Assembly (NCBI RefSeq): GCF_024448505.1
Contig: NZ_JAMOHV010000008.1
Span: 62,001-126,000 of the forward strand
Direction: 5' to 3'
Source of the DNA: Stutzerimonas degradans
Lineage (GTDB): Bacteria; Pseudomonadota; Gammaproteobacteria; Pseudomonadales; Pseudomonadaceae
Length of the DNA stretch: 64,000 nt
Part shown: positions 44,261 through 56,395 of the stretch, in pieces
How the letters are laid out: every line of letters starts with the position of its first letter
Numbering within the stretch: the first letter of the stretch is position 1
The notes under the pieces: generated by a model
Told to the model about the DNA's origin: nothing
The model's input: the letters and a program-made list of their open reading frames with translations, nothing else
Databases searched by the model: none
Translations under genes and position numbers: made by a program

Positions 44261-45130
44261 CTACGGCTCGCTCATCGCGAAGTTCGGCAGCGAATCGACC
44301 GGCTGGGCGAAACGGAAGGGGATGGACGCGAGTTCGTCCCCGACTTTTTTCTGCACCACGAAATGCAGGTGCGGCCCGGTACTGCGTCCGGTGTTGCCGG
44401 ATTCGCCGAGACGCGTGCCGACCTTGACCTGCTGTCCGGGGCTAACCTGCAATGAGCCGCGACGCAGGTGCAGGTAGGCACTGTGGGTGCCGTCGGCATG
44501 CTCGATGCGCACGTAGTTGCCGGCCGGATCGGGAAAGCGCCCGCGCTGGCCGTCGCGCACCTTCACCACCGTCCCGGCGCGCGCCGCGACGATCGGCGTG
44601 CCCACCGGCATGGCGATATCCACCGCATAGCGGCCTTTGGTTGTGTTGTGGCTGTAGTCGCCGCCGGCGCCCTGGGAGATGCGGAACGGCCCGCCTTTCC
44701 AGGGCAGGGCGTAGGCGTGCCCGCCGATGTGGCCGCCGGCCATGCGGCGCGACGGATCGGGCGCATAGATCATTCCGTAGCTGAAACTGTGGCGGTACAT
44801 CAGCGGATAGCCGACCTGCCGCTTGACCAGCGTCGCCACGCGCAGCTGGCTGCGCGGCGGCACCGTCTTGCGGATCACGCCGTCGCGCAGCCCCGCCACG
44901 TTGACCAACCGGCTCAGACGCAGCGTGGCTTCGACCGGCACGTCCAGCTCGTTGCGCACATCCAGCACCTTGCCGGAGCGCGTCGGGTTTACCAGCAGAC
45001 GCACCGTGGCGGCGCGATGGCTCGGGACTTCGATGGGTTTCGCTGCGCTGCTGGCCGTGGCGGCGCTCGGTGCGAGCGTGGTGCCCAGCGAGAGCAGCAG
45101 CGCCAGGGCTAGGGGTGGGATTGCGTACAT
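44261..45130 (-). CDS. M23-family murein endopeptidase
   Basis: 289 residues: a signal peptide (~1-28), an N-terminal beta domain and a C-terminal LytM/M23 zinc peptidase domain (~residues 155-270). Zinc and catalytic residues appear as His and Asp in YSHNTTKGRYAVDIAMP and the GPHLHF motif near residue 262. It probably cuts peptidoglycan cross-links in the periplasm during growth or daughter-cell separation. The ATG at 45130 gives a normal signal peptide. Its stop is 3 bp from that of the convergent cytochrome gene. Confidence 0.9.
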   Translation of the reverse strand: MYAIPPLALALLLSLGTTLAPSAATASSAAKPIEVPSHRAATVRLLVNPTRSGKVLDVRNELDVPVEATLRLSRLVNVAGLRDGVIRKTVPPRSQLRVATLVKRQVGYPLMYRHSFSYGMIYAPDPSRRMAGGHIGGHAYALPWKGGPFRISQGAGGDYSHNTTKGRYAVDIAMPVGTPIVAARAGTVVKVRDGQRGRFPDPAGNYVRIEHADGTHSAYLHLRRGSLQVSPGQQVKVGTRLGESGNTGRSTGPHLHFVVQKKVGDELASIPFRFAQPVDSLPNFAMSEP

Positions 45131-45324
45131 GGGCCTGTGATCCGTCACGAAATAAAGGACTGTTCGCCTGCGCCTGGCAGGTGAATCGGGTGGTCGCCAC
45201 GGCGTTCGAGGGCGCGAGGCGGCCACAGGTTCACTGCCATACGTCGTGAAGCGGTTTCAGCCAGTGGCGCCGTGGAGCGTCGAGCAAGCTGACCGACCCG
45301 CTCATCCGCGCGTCCGGCGCCGGC

Positions 45325-47478
<2,154 letters not shown>

Positions 47479-47559
47479 GGAAACTCCGTGATTAGCGCAT
47501 GAAATAACGGCCCGGCCGGACAGGCTGGCCGGGACACTGCAGCGGCTGCGGGACGCTTG

Positions 47560-47898
47560 TCAGGCGTCTTTCTTGGCTCGCGGGCTGCGTGGTTTCCTGG
47601 TCGGTTGAGGCGCCGGTTGGGGCGCATCGCCGGCAGCGGCCGGGCTGGCGACTTTCTTCGTCGTCGCGCGGGCGGCGCGTGGCTTGCTGGCCGGTGCGCC
47701 GGCGCCGGCTGCCACCTCGGTGGGTTTGCTGGCCGGTTTGCGGGCGCGACTGGCCAGCTTGGCGCTGGGCGCGCTCTGCTGCGCTTCCACCAGCTTGCGT
47801 GCCATTTCCCAATGGCGCTCCTCCTGGCCGTGCGGACAGCCTTCGGATTGCCAGATCTGGTAGGCGAATTCGCGGATGCGTTGTTCTTCTGGGTTCAT
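47560..47898 (-). CDS. DUF2934 protein with basic Ala/Pro/Lys-rich tail
   Basis: 112 residues. The first ~38 residues match the small DUF2934 domain (EEQRIREFAYQIWQSEGCP). The remainder is a low-complexity, basic, histone H1-like tail rich in Ala, Pro and Lys (TTKKVASPAAAG), probably disordered. It sits between treY and glgX in Pseudomonas stress clusters, but its function is unknown. The ATG overlaps the treY stop by 4 bp, suggesting translational coupling. Confidence 0.8.
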   Translation of the reverse strand: MNPEEQRIREFAYQIWQSEGCPHGQEERHWEMARKLVEAQQSAPSAKLASRARKPASKPTEVAAGAGAPASKPRAARATTKKVASPAAAGDAPQPAPQPTRKPRSPRAKKDA

Positions 47899-50705
47899 TG
47901 TTCGGATTCTCCTGATGACCATCCGGTTGTGTGCAGGACCTCTACCGACAGCTCGTCGAGTACCTGCGCCACGCTCAAACCGGCTCGTTGGAATGTGACT
48001 GCGGTTGAAGAAAAAAGTCGCTGCAGCGGCCGACCGTCCAGCGCTTCGGGCAAAACCACGCGGGTATCGCCCCAGCGATCGGCGGCGATGCGCGGCAGCG
48101 GGCTGCCGTCCAGCAGGGCGCTACTCAGGCGCGGTACCAGCACCACCAGCCAGTCGCCATCCGCCTCGCGGGCGAAGGCGAGCAGATGCTTGGCCTGCGC
48201 GCCCTCGACCGCCAGCGGCTGGTAGCGCCCGCCGGTGAACAGCTGCGGCCGGGCGAGGCGCAGGTTCAGCGTGCGCGCGATCAGCCATTGCTTGATGCGG
48301 CCGTCATGCCAGGCGGCCAGCAGCTCGGCGGACGAGGCGTCAGGGTCGAAGCTGGCGCGGCGGGCGGCGAAGTCCACCGGCCGGCGGTTGTCCGGGTCGA
48401 CCAGACTGAAGTCCCAGTAATCGGCGCCCTGGTAGAGGTCCGGTACGCCGGGTGTGGTCATGCGCAGCAGCGTCTGGGCGAGGCTGTTGAGCGCGCCGGC
48501 GGGCGCCAGTTCGAGCGCCGCGGCGGCGATGGCCTGACGCAGGCGGGCGTCATCGCCCAGCAGCAGGCGTTCGACGTACTGCTGACAGGCGCCTTCATAC
48601 GCCTCGTTGGGCGCGGCCCAGGTGCTGCGTAGCTTGGCTTCGCGCACGGCCTTGCGCTGCCATTGCAGGATGCGTTCGCAGTAGCCACTCAGGCCTTCGC
48701 GATCATCCGCGCGCAGCTCCAGCGGCCAGCTGCCGAGCAGGGTCTGGATCAGCAGCAGCTCGTCGGCAGGCGAGGGCGCCAGACCATCGTCCAGTGTCTG
48801 CAACAGGTCGGCGGCCAGCGCGCGCCATTCCTGCACCTTGCCAGCGAACCAGTGCGCGCGTTCGCTGAGTACGGCGATGCGCGCGCGGGTGTCTTCGCCG
48901 CGTTTATGGTCGTGGGTGGCAGTGGTCAGCAGGTTGTGCGGCAGGTGCTCGGCGCGCTGCATGCATTCGGCGTGGAAGTCGGCCGGCGAGGCGCTGAAGC
49001 GTTGCGGATCGAAGCCGACATCGTTGCGCGACAGCAGCACCGCGGAACGGTAGCAGGCGGTGTCCTCCACCGCCTTGGCTGCCGCGGGTGAGGTGAGCTG
49101 CTGGAAGCGTGCGCAGGCGTAGCGGCGCAGCTTGCGCTGTGGCCCCGGTGGCAGATCGCGCAGGCTTTCACCGCCCAGCCAGCGCTGCAGGTGCTCGAGC
49201 AGCGGCCAGTCGCTTTCGCCCAGCGTGGTGCGCGCGCCTTCCAGCGCCTGCTGGAAGAACGGCTCGTCGGCCGCGCGCCGGCCCGGCGCGGCGATGTAGG
49301 TGCGGTAGACCGGGAAGTGCACGATCAGCTCCAGCAACGCCCGGCGGATCTGCCCGAGTGTGATGTCGCGGGTCATCACGTCACCGCGCGCCACCTGCAG
49401 CAGCGCCTGCGCCACGGCCTCGAAGTCGCCGGCCAGCGGCCCGGTGAGCACCAGCTGGCGTGCCTGCCGGGCTTCTTCGAGGAAGTCCGCCGGGCGCCCG
49501 CTGGTGTCGCTCCAGAGCGCGCAAAGCGGCGCCTGCCCGGCCGGGTCGTGCTGCAGCAGCGACACCTGGTTCATGAATTCATAGCCGGTGGTGCCGTCCA
49601 CGCCCCAGTCGTCGTGCAGATGCTCGCCGGCGGCGAGGATCTTCTCCACGTAGATCGGCACGTGATCCTGCACTGCCTCGGGCGGGCGCGCGGCGTTCAG
49701 CCGGTCGACCCGCCGACGCAGGCGCCGGCAGTAGCCGCGCGGGTCGGCGAGGCCGTCGATGTGGTCGATGCGCAGGCCGTCCACCAGGCCGTCGGCCAGC
49801 AGCTGGAAGACCTTTGCGTGGGTCTGCTCGAACACCACCGGGCGCTCGACGCGCAGGCCGCCCAGCTCGTTGATGTCGAAGAAGCGCCGCCAGTTGATGT
49901 CGTCGGCGGCGGTGCGCCAGCTCGCCAGACGGTAATGCTGGCGTTCGAGCAGCGCGTGCAGGCGCTGAAAGCCCTCGGCGTTAGTCGCATCGTAGCGGGA
50001 CAGCGCCTGCTCCAGCTGCTGGCGGGTGTCGGCGTCTTCGAGCTGCTGGGCGAGGTCCGCACGCAACCTTTGCGCGGCGAGGTAGGGCGCCGGCTCGGTC
50101 TTCAGTGCATCGAAATGCTGGGCAAGCGCGCGCAGTTGCGGGTGTTCGGTCTGGCGCAGCACTTCACCGTAGCTCGGTGGCGTCAGCGGGAAACGGTGCT
50201 CGTAGTGCTCGGCATAGAGCGCACCGTTTTCCACGTCCAGGCGCAGCACGACGTTGCCCTGCTGCAGGGCTTCGCCGTAGTCGCTGCCGAGGAAGGGCAC
50301 CAGCAGCTGCCCTTCGAGCAGCGGGTCCGGCGAGTTCCATTCGATGTCGTAGAACTGCGCATAGGGGCTGCGCTTGCCCCATTCGAGCACGTCAAGCCAC
50401 CAGGGATTGCCGGCGCCGCCGACCGCCATGTGGTTGGAAACGATGTCGAGGATCAGCCCCATGCCGCGCGCCCGCAGTGCATCGACCAAGCGCCGCAGTG
50501 CCGCCTCGCCGCCCAGTTCGGGATTGATGCGGGTCGGGTCGATCACGTCGTAGCCGTGCATCGAGCCGGGGCGGGCGGTCAGCAACGGCGAGGCGTAAAG
50601 ATGGCTGATGCCGAGCGCGGCGAAGTAGTCGACCAGCGCAGTGGCGTCGTCGAGGGTGAAGTCGCGGTGGAACTGCAGGCGCAGCGTGGCAGTAAGCGGC
50701 TTCAT
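47895..50705 (-). CDS. treY: Maltooligosyl trehalose synthase
   Basis: 936 residues of GH13. It rearranges the reducing-end alpha-1,4 bond of maltodextrins to alpha,alpha-1,1, giving maltooligosyl trehalose for TreZ. It begins LRLQFHRDFTLDDA as TreY does. Catalytic residues are seen in GLRIDHIDGLADP (nucleophile Asp) and IYVEKIL (Glu), with the family THDHKRGEDTR and PGVPDLYQGADYWDFS motifs later. The ATG at 50705 overlaps the malQ stop by 4 bp, and its stop overlaps the DUF2934 start. Confidence 0.95.
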   Translation of the reverse strand: MKPLTATLRLQFHRDFTLDDATALVDYFAALGISHLYASPLLTARPGSMHGYDVIDPTRINPELGGEAALRRLVDALRARGMGLILDIVSNHMAVGGAGNPWWLDVLEWGKRSPYAQFYDIEWNSPDPLLEGQLLVPFLGSDYGEALQQGNVVLRLDVENGALYAEHYEHRFPLTPPSYGEVLRQTEHPQLRALAQHFDALKTEPAPYLAAQRLRADLAQQLEDADTRQQLEQALSRYDATNAEGFQRLHALLERQHYRLASWRTAADDINWRRFFDINELGGLRVERPVVFEQTHAKVFQLLADGLVDGLRIDHIDGLADPRGYCRRLRRRVDRLNAARPPEAVQDHVPIYVEKILAAGEHLHDDWGVDGTTGYEFMNQVSLLQHDPAGQAPLCALWSDTSGRPADFLEEARQARQLVLTGPLAGDFEAVAQALLQVARGDVMTRDITLGQIRRALLELIVHFPVYRTYIAAPGRRAADEPFFQQALEGARTTLGESDWPLLEHLQRWLGGESLRDLPPGPQRKLRRYACARFQQLTSPAAAKAVEDTACYRSAVLLSRNDVGFDPQRFSASPADFHAECMQRAEHLPHNLLTTATHDHKRGEDTRARIAVLSERAHWFAGKVQEWRALAADLLQTLDDGLAPSPADELLLIQTLLGSWPLELRADDREGLSGYCERILQWQRKAVREAKLRSTWAAPNEAYEGACQQYVERLLLGDDARLRQAIAAAALELAPAGALNSLAQTLLRMTTPGVPDLYQGADYWDFSLVDPDNRRPVDFAARRASFDPDASSAELLAAWHDGRIKQWLIARTLNLRLARPQLFTGGRYQPLAVEGAQAKHLLAFAREADGDWLVVLVPRLSSALLDGSPLPRIAADRWGDTRVVLPEALDGRPLQRLFSSTAVTFQRAGLSVAQVLDELSVEVLHTTGWSSGESEQ

Positions 50706-52777
50706 CGACGGCTCCCTTCGCGGTGATCGTGGCGGGCCTTGTTCAGGCAATGCAGGCGGCGGCTGCAGCAGGCCTGGTCGAGCAGGGCGGCGCTGTCGTG
50801 CGGGTAGCGCCGTCGCCAGTTCGGATGGACTTCGACGATGCCGGGCATGTTGGTCTGCTCGCTGAGGCCGAGCGCATCCTCCACCGGCAGCAGCGCCAGT
50901 GGTGCGGGGGTATGACCGAGGAAACAGGCGGCGGCATCGACCGCCTCTTGAACCTCCAGCAGCTGCCCGGGATCGCGTCCGCTGTCTTCGCAGAGCACGC
51001 GGTTCAGCTCGGCGCGCTCGTGCTCGCGGGCGCGCCACTGCGACTCGCGATCCGCTTCGCTGAGCTGGCCGATTCTGATCCGCCAGTCGATGTCATGCCC
51101 GCTCCACCAGCCGGCGAGCGGTGGGATGTCATGGGTGGTGCTGGTCGCCAGCGCCTGATCGGAATACTGCCCGGCGCGCTGAAAATGGCCGTGGTGCTGC
51201 TCGAACAGCAGCACGCGCATGCCGAGTATGCCGCGCGCGGCGAGCACCTCGCGCAGGCCTTCGGGAATGGTGCCGAGGTCTTCGCCGAGGATCACCGCAC
51301 GGTGCCGCCAGGCCTCCAGGCAGAGCAGGCGCAGCATGTCGTCGAAGGGGTAGTTGAGGTACACGCCGCGCTTCGGATCGGCGCCGGCCGGCATCACCCA
51401 CAGGCGCTTGAGGCCCAGCACGTGGTCGATGCGCATGCCGCCGGCGTGCGCGAGGTTGGCGCGCAGCATCTCGATGTAGGCGCGAAAGCCGTGGCGCTGC
51501 AGGCCCCAGGGTGAGAACGCGGAAATACCCCAGTTCTGCCCGGCGCGATTCATCACGTCCGGTGGCGCGCCGACGCTGAGCGCAGCCAGGAGTTCGGCCT
51601 GCCGGCTCCAGGCCTGACTGCCGCCGCCATCGGCGCCGACGGCCAGATCCGAGATCAGGCCGATGCGCATGCCGGCGCTACGCGCGGCGACATGGGCGCG
51701 TTGCAGGCCGCGCGCCATCAGCCATTGGCCGAAGGCGTGGTAGCTGATCGCATCGGCGTGTTCGCGGGCAAAGGCGGCCACCGCCGGGCTGGCCGGGTCG
51801 CGGTACTCGGCCGGCCAGGCATTCCAGTGCTGCGGGTTGCCCTCGGCGTCGCGCAGGTGGTCGTGCAGCGCCTCGAAGCGGCAGTGGTTCTCCAGCGCTT
51901 CGCCACCGCTGGCGCGGAAGCTGTCGAAATCGACCTGCTGCGCGTTGCCGCCGCGACTGAAATCCTCGAACAGCTGATGCAGCAGGCGCTGACGGCTGAG
52001 CGCCACCGCAGGCCAGTCGATCAGCTCCAGCTGCTCCAGGCGTTCCCGCTCGCGGCCCAGCTCGCAGGTTTCGATGGCCTGCTGTACCGGGCGCTCACCG
52101 AGGATCGCGCCGGGCGCGGCGTGCAGCACGTTGAGGAACAGCCGGCTGGATGGCGAGTAGGGGCTGTACTGATGCGGGTAGGCACTGAACATGGCGTGCA
52201 CCGGGCTGATGCCCAGCGCGTCGGCGCCATGGGTGGCGGCACTGCGGGCCAGGGTTTCCAGCGCCTGGGTATCGCCCAGACCGCCGTCGCCCGGCCGGCG
52301 CAGGGCATACAGCTGCACGGTGAGGCCCCAGGCGTCGGCGCCGGCGATCTCCGCGACGGTCGGGCAGGCATGCGGCGCCACGGCGACGGTCAGCTGATGC
52401 TCGGCGATGTTCAGCTGGTAGTAGCCGGGATTGCCGATCGCCGGGAGCCGCGCCTGCTCATCGAGCTGACCGTGCCGGGCTTCGCCGTCCTCGGACGTCA
52501 GCTGGTAGTGGCTCGCCGGCGCGAAATAGCCGCCCAGCTCCAGCGCGGCGTGCTGGTCGCAGGTCAACAGGGGCGGCACGCCGCCATGGTTGTACTGCTG
52601 CGCGAGCAGCTCGAGGCTGGCCTGGACGTCGGCCTCACTGTGCGCGGCCAGCCCGAGGCAGCCGAGCACTTCGCGAAGCACCTGTGGCTCGACGCGTTGC
52701 CGGCGGTTGTCGGCATCCGTCCAGTCGACGGACAGCCCCGCGGCAGTAGCCAGGCGGATCAGCGATTCGTCACTCAT
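50702..52777 (-). CDS. malQ: 4-alpha-glucanotransferase (amylomaltase)
   Basis: 691 residues of GH77. It transfers maltosyl/maltodextrin units between glucans, producing the chain lengths used by TreY. Catalytic residues are in MRIDHVLGLKRLW (nucleophile Asp), ILGEDLGTIP (acid/base Glu) and THDIPPLAGWW (Asp). The N-terminal beta domain is the extended form common in proteobacterial MalQ. ATG at 52777; the preceding treZ stop overlaps it by 8 bp and its own stop overlaps treY by 4 bp. Confidence 0.95.
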   Translation of the reverse strand: MSDESLIRLATAAGLSVDWTDADNRRQRVEPQVLREVLGCLGLAAHSEADVQASLELLAQQYNHGGVPPLLTCDQHAALELGGYFAPASHYQLTSEDGEARHGQLDEQARLPAIGNPGYYQLNIAEHQLTVAVAPHACPTVAEIAGADAWGLTVQLYALRRPGDGGLGDTQALETLARSAATHGADALGISPVHAMFSAYPHQYSPYSPSSRLFLNVLHAAPGAILGERPVQQAIETCELGRERERLEQLELIDWPAVALSRQRLLHQLFEDFSRGGNAQQVDFDSFRASGGEALENHCRFEALHDHLRDAEGNPQHWNAWPAEYRDPASPAVAAFAREHADAISYHAFGQWLMARGLQRAHVAARSAGMRIGLISDLAVGADGGGSQAWSRQAELLAALSVGAPPDVMNRAGQNWGISAFSPWGLQRHGFRAYIEMLRANLAHAGGMRIDHVLGLKRLWVMPAGADPKRGVYLNYPFDDMLRLLCLEAWRHRAVILGEDLGTIPEGLREVLAARGILGMRVLLFEQHHGHFQRAGQYSDQALATSTTHDIPPLAGWWSGHDIDWRIRIGQLSEADRESQWRAREHERAELNRVLCEDSGRDPGQLLEVQEAVDAAACFLGHTPAPLALLPVEDALGLSEQTNMPGIVEVHPNWRRRYPHDSAALLDQACCSRRLHCLNKARHDHREGSRR

Positions 52778-54542
52778 GGTCTTTCTCCAGATACAGCCTG
52801 GCCAGACGCGGCGCCAACGCATCGCGCGCATCGACCGTCTCGCGGCTGGCGAACAGCAGTTCGGCTCCCGGCGCGGCCTCCGACAGCGCTGCGACCTGCT
52901 CGCCGAGGTTCAGCTCCAGCCGCAACCGGCAGCCGTCGCCGAGGCGCCAGTGCACCAGCACCGCCGCGTCGCCCAGCACGCGGGCATCGAGAAAACGTGC
53001 GCCCGGCAGGCGCGGCACGATCTCGCGCCGGCGAATGTCCAGCAGCTGGTTGTACAGCGCATGCCATTCGGCATGTCCGGGCTCCTGACGCGCGCCGAAA
53101 TCCGGGCGCGAGGCGTCGAAGGTGGCGATGGCGTTGGGGTCCGGGATGCGCTCGCGGGTGTTCTCGTCGGCAAATTCGGCGAACTCGGCGAACTCGTTGC
53201 GGCGGCCTTCGCGCACGGCGTCAGCCAGTTCGCCGTGATGGCTGGTGAAGAACAGGAACGGCTGGCGCGCGCCCCATTCTTCGCCCATGAACAGCAGCGG
53301 AATCATTGGTGAGAGCAACAGCACGGCGGTCGCGGCGCGCAGCGATTGCGGGTCGGTGAGGCTGATCAGGCGTTCGCCGAAGGCGCGGTTGCCGATCTGG
53401 TCGTGGTTCTGCAGGAACAGCACAAAGGCCGTCGGCGGCAGATGGCCGCTGGGTTCGCCGCGCGTCTCGCCATGGCGGTTGGCCTCGCCCTGGTAGATGA
53501 AACCCTCGCCGAGAAAGCGCGCCAGCTTGGCACTGGCGTTGCCGTGGTAGTCGGCGTAGTAGCCCTGGTGTTCGCCGGTGAGCAGGCAGTGCAGGACGTT
53601 GTGGCCGTCGTCGTTCCACTGCGCGGTGAAGCCCTGGGCCAGCAGGCTGGCGCGGTTGTCCTCGTTCTCCAGCACCAGGTGGACGTGCCGGCCAGGCTCG
53701 GTGGCCTCGCGTACCCGGGCCGCCAGTTCGGTGAGGAAGCTGCGTTCGGGGATGGCGTGCACGGCGTCCAGGCGCAGGCCGTCGAAACGGTACTCCTGCA
53801 GCCACATCAGTGCGTTGTCGATGAAGAAATCGCGAACCTCACGGCGGCGGAAGTCGATGGCATCGCCCCAGGGGGTCTGCTGGTCGTGGCGGAAGAAGTG
53901 TTTGGCGTAACGGCCGAGGTAGTTGCCGTCCGGGCCGAAGTGGTTGTAGACCACATCGAGGAAGACCATCAGCCCGTGACCGTGGGCGCTGTCGATCAGC
54001 TGCTTGAGTTCGGCCGGCGAGCCGTAGGCCGCCTCCGGTGCGTAGGGCAGGACACCGTCGTAGCCCCAGTTGCGCTCGCCGGGAAACTCCGCCAGCGGCA
54101 TCAGTTCGATGGCGGTGACGCCCAGGGCAGCGAGGTCCGCCAGGTGTTGCTCGACCCCGGCAAAGCCACCGAGCAGGCCGACATGCAGTTCGTAGAGCAC
54201 CGTTTCGTGCCACGGGCGGCCCTGCCAGTCGGCGTGACGCCACAGGTAGTCGTTGGGGTCGACCACCACGCTGGGGTCGTGCACATCGCCGGCCTGCGCG
54301 CGGGACGCCGGGTCGGGCACCTGCAGTTCGCCGTCGATGGCAAAGCGGTACAGCGTACCCGCACCATACGGAGCGTCCACGCCGTACCAGCCGTTCGCTT
54401 CGGGCTGCATCGGCAGCGTTTCGCCGCCAACGATAACCAGCGCCACGCTTGCGGCATCCGGCGCCCAGAGCCTGAAGCGGGTGGTGTTGCAGTCCAGCAG
54501 TTGTGGGCCGTGTCGTCCGATGGGGGCACGCATGGATGGCAT
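52770..54542 (-). CDS. treZ: Malto-oligosyltrehalose trehalohydrolase
   Basis: 590 residues of GH13. It releases free trehalose from maltooligosyl trehalose made by TreY. An N-terminal CBM48-like domain (~15-100) precedes the barrel. The catalytic positions are GLRLDAVHAI (Asp nucleophile), LVLENEDN (Glu) and LQNHDQIGNRA (Asp). A short in-frame repeat (FAEFAEFADE near residue ~455) comes from a tandem 9-mer in the DNA. I start at the ATG at 54542, with GAGG 7 nt upstream; the ATG at 54533 is a close alternative. Confidence 0.95.
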   Translation of the reverse strand: MPSMRAPIGRHGPQLLDCNTTRFRLWAPDAASVALVIVGGETLPMQPEANGWYGVDAPYGAGTLYRFAIDGELQVPDPASRAQAGDVHDPSVVVDPNDYLWRHADWQGRPWHETVLYELHVGLLGGFAGVEQHLADLAALGVTAIELMPLAEFPGERNWGYDGVLPYAPEAAYGSPAELKQLIDSAHGHGLMVFLDVVYNHFGPDGNYLGRYAKHFFRHDQQTPWGDAIDFRRREVRDFFIDNALMWLQEYRFDGLRLDAVHAIPERSFLTELAARVREATEPGRHVHLVLENEDNRASLLAQGFTAQWNDDGHNVLHCLLTGEHQGYYADYHGNASAKLARFLGEGFIYQGEANRHGETRGEPSGHLPPTAFVLFLQNHDQIGNRAFGERLISLTDPQSLRAATAVLLLSPMIPLLFMGEEWGARQPFLFFTSHHGELADAVREGRRNEFAEFAEFADENTRERIPDPNAIATFDASRPDFGARQEPGHAEWHALYNQLLDIRRREIVPRLPGARFLDARVLGDAAVLVHWRLGDGCRLRLELNLGEQVAALSEAAPGAELLFASRETVDARDALAPRLARLYLEKDHE

Positions 54543-54566
54543 TGACAGTCCTCGGGGTTGGCGCAC

Positions 54567-56117
54567 TCAGGAAATGGCGTGGGCGACCTCGCGGTGTACC
54601 CCCAGCAGTTGCTGGTACAGGTGGTCGTACGGGGCGATGGCGTGGCGCCAGAAGAACCCGGTGGCCATCGCCCGGCAGCGCATGCCGCAGAGCAGGTCCG
54701 GCCGCTGGTGAATCTCCAGGGCGCGCAGCACCGCGTGGCGATAGCTGTCGACGCTGGTCTGGTCGAACAAGAAGCCGGTCAGCCCGTCCTCGATGGAGTC
54801 GGCCAGGCCGCCGGTGCGGCGGGCGATCGGCAGCGAGGCGTAGCGCTGGGCATACATCTGGCTGAGGCCGCACGGCTCGTAGCGCGAGGGCATCAGGAGG
54901 AAGTCGCTGCCGGCGAACAACCGCCGCGCATCGAGTTCGTTGAAACCGATATGCGCGGCGACGCGGCCCGGATAGCGACGGGCGAGTTCGCGCACCTCTT
55001 CTTCGATATGCGGCTCGCCCTGGCCGAGGATGGCCAGCTGGCCGCCGTTGGCGACGATGGTTTCGGCTACGCCGAGGGTCAGGTCGATGCCTTTCTGCTG
55101 CACCAGGCGCGACACCACGGCAAACAGCGGACTGGCGTCCGCCTCGAGGCCGAACGCCTGGCGCACATAGGCGGCGTTGGCAGCCTTGCCCTGCCAGTCG
55201 CACGCGCTGAAGCCGCGCACCAGATGAGGATCGCTCTGCGGTTCCCAGCTTTCGTCGATGCCGTTGAGCAGGCCACTGAGCAGGCCCTGGCGCGCCTTCA
55301 TGCGCAGAAAACCTTCCATGCCGCAGCCGAATTCTTCGGTGGTGATTTCCTGCGCATAGGTCGCGCTGACGGTGGTGACATGGCTGGCGTAGGCGATGCC
55401 GGCCTTGAGCAGCGAGAGCTTGCCGTAGAATTCCATGCGCTCCACGCCGCAGGCTTCATGCGGCAGCGCCAGTGCGCGGCGCAGGCTCATGTCGATGTTG
55501 CCTTGGTAGGCCAGGTTGTGAATGGTGAATACGCTCGGTGTACGCAGCCCGCGCCAGTGCATGTAGGCGGGCGTGAGCCCGGTGGGCCAGTCGTGCGCGT
55601 GCACCAGTTCCGGTGTCCAGCGGATGCAGGCGGTGCCGGCGGCGATCTCCGCGGCGGCCAGGCATAGACGGGCAAAGCGCACCGGGTTATCCGGCCAGTC
55701 ATTGCCGTGGCCGTCGCCGTATGGGTTGCCGTCGCGCTCGTAGAGCTCCGGGCAGATCAGCACGTAGATGATCAGGCCGTCGGGCATGTCCATTCGGCCG
55801 ATGCGGCAGGCAGGGATCTCCGCCTGGGCGCCGAGGCTGCCGACCACGCGGATCGCATGACCGCTGCGCAGCACCTGCGTGTAGCCGGGAATCAGCACGC
55901 GCACGTCGTGCAGCGTACCGAGCGCGCGGGGCAGGGCGGCGGACACATCGGCCAGCCCACCGGTCTTGATCAGATCGGTCAGCTCCGAGGTGACGAAGAG
56001 GATTTTCTTTTTCTCGCTGTGACTGCTGCGAACCTGCAGCACCGGGCGCGGCGTTAGCCGAATGGCGGGCTGGGTCTTGTTCAGGCGAATGGAACCGGCG
56101 TTCACCGCAATACTCAT
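54567..56117 (-). CDS. glgA: Glycogen synthase (GT5)
   Basis: 516 residues. It extends alpha-1,4-glucan from ADP-glucose. The N-terminal part has SELTDLIKTGGLADV (the K-T-G-G motif that binds ADP-glucose, ~residues 43-57) and the GT-B C-terminal domain has SRLVQQKGIDLT and FLLMPSRYEPCGLSQ with the E-x7-E type catalytic glutamates. An N-terminal extension of ~35 residues precedes the core. No glgC lies nearby, so ADP-glucose must be supplied from elsewhere. GGAGATCGTG precedes the ATG at 56117. First gene of the operon; promoter in the 278-bp gap to the divergent cinA-like gene. Confidence 0.94.
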   Translation of the reverse strand: MSIAVNAGSIRLNKTQPAIRLTPRPVLQVRSSHSEKKKILFVTSELTDLIKTGGLADVSAALPRALGTLHDVRVLIPGYTQVLRSGHAIRVVGSLGAQAEIPACRIGRMDMPDGLIIYVLICPELYERDGNPYGDGHGNDWPDNPVRFARLCLAAAEIAAGTACIRWTPELVHAHDWPTGLTPAYMHWRGLRTPSVFTIHNLAYQGNIDMSLRRALALPHEACGVERMEFYGKLSLLKAGIAYASHVTTVSATYAQEITTEEFGCGMEGFLRMKARQGLLSGLLNGIDESWEPQSDPHLVRGFSACDWQGKAANAAYVRQAFGLEADASPLFAVVSRLVQQKGIDLTLGVAETIVANGGQLAILGQGEPHIEEEVRELARRYPGRVAAHIGFNELDARRLFAGSDFLLMPSRYEPCGLSQMYAQRYASLPIARRTGGLADSIEDGLTGFLFDQTSVDSYRHAVLRALEIHQRPDLLCGMRCRAMATGFFWRHAIAPYDHLYQQLLGVHREVAHAIS

Positions 56118-56395
56118 CACGATCTCCCCAAGTGATCCGGCATCCAGGCGCCGGCGCCAGTTACGAGCATATTTCTCCAGTGCAACGATCTGATGACCGT
56201 CACAACCGTGAACACGATAGGCAGGAATCAATATTGCGAGCCGCCGAACGGCGGGGGTGGGGCTACGCTGGCCCTACCAAAAACCAGACCGGGCAGTGTG
56301 TGAGAAAGTTCTGGTTTCGCTTGAAAAAGACCGGGTGCGGAACTCGTTTCCGACAGGCTGCTCCGAACGGTAGGCAAACCGTTACGGAGGCGATC
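56118..56395. promoter_or_regulatory. Divergent regulatory region of glgA operon and the CinA-like gene
   Basis: 278 bp containing both start regions. A ggctacgctggcc element near 56267-56279 resembles an RpoS-type -10 (CTACGCT), for the CinA-like gene. This is weak evidence, given only because homologous islands in P. aeruginosa are RpoS-dependent. No strong palindrome or terminator was seen. Confidence 0.35.

Noticed and set aside
47560..47898. Idea that the DUF2934 protein is a histone H1-like nucleoid protein
   Set aside because: The basic Ala/Pro/Lys tail is suggestive, but low-complexity tails alone do not show DNA binding and no H1 motif repeats are regular enough.
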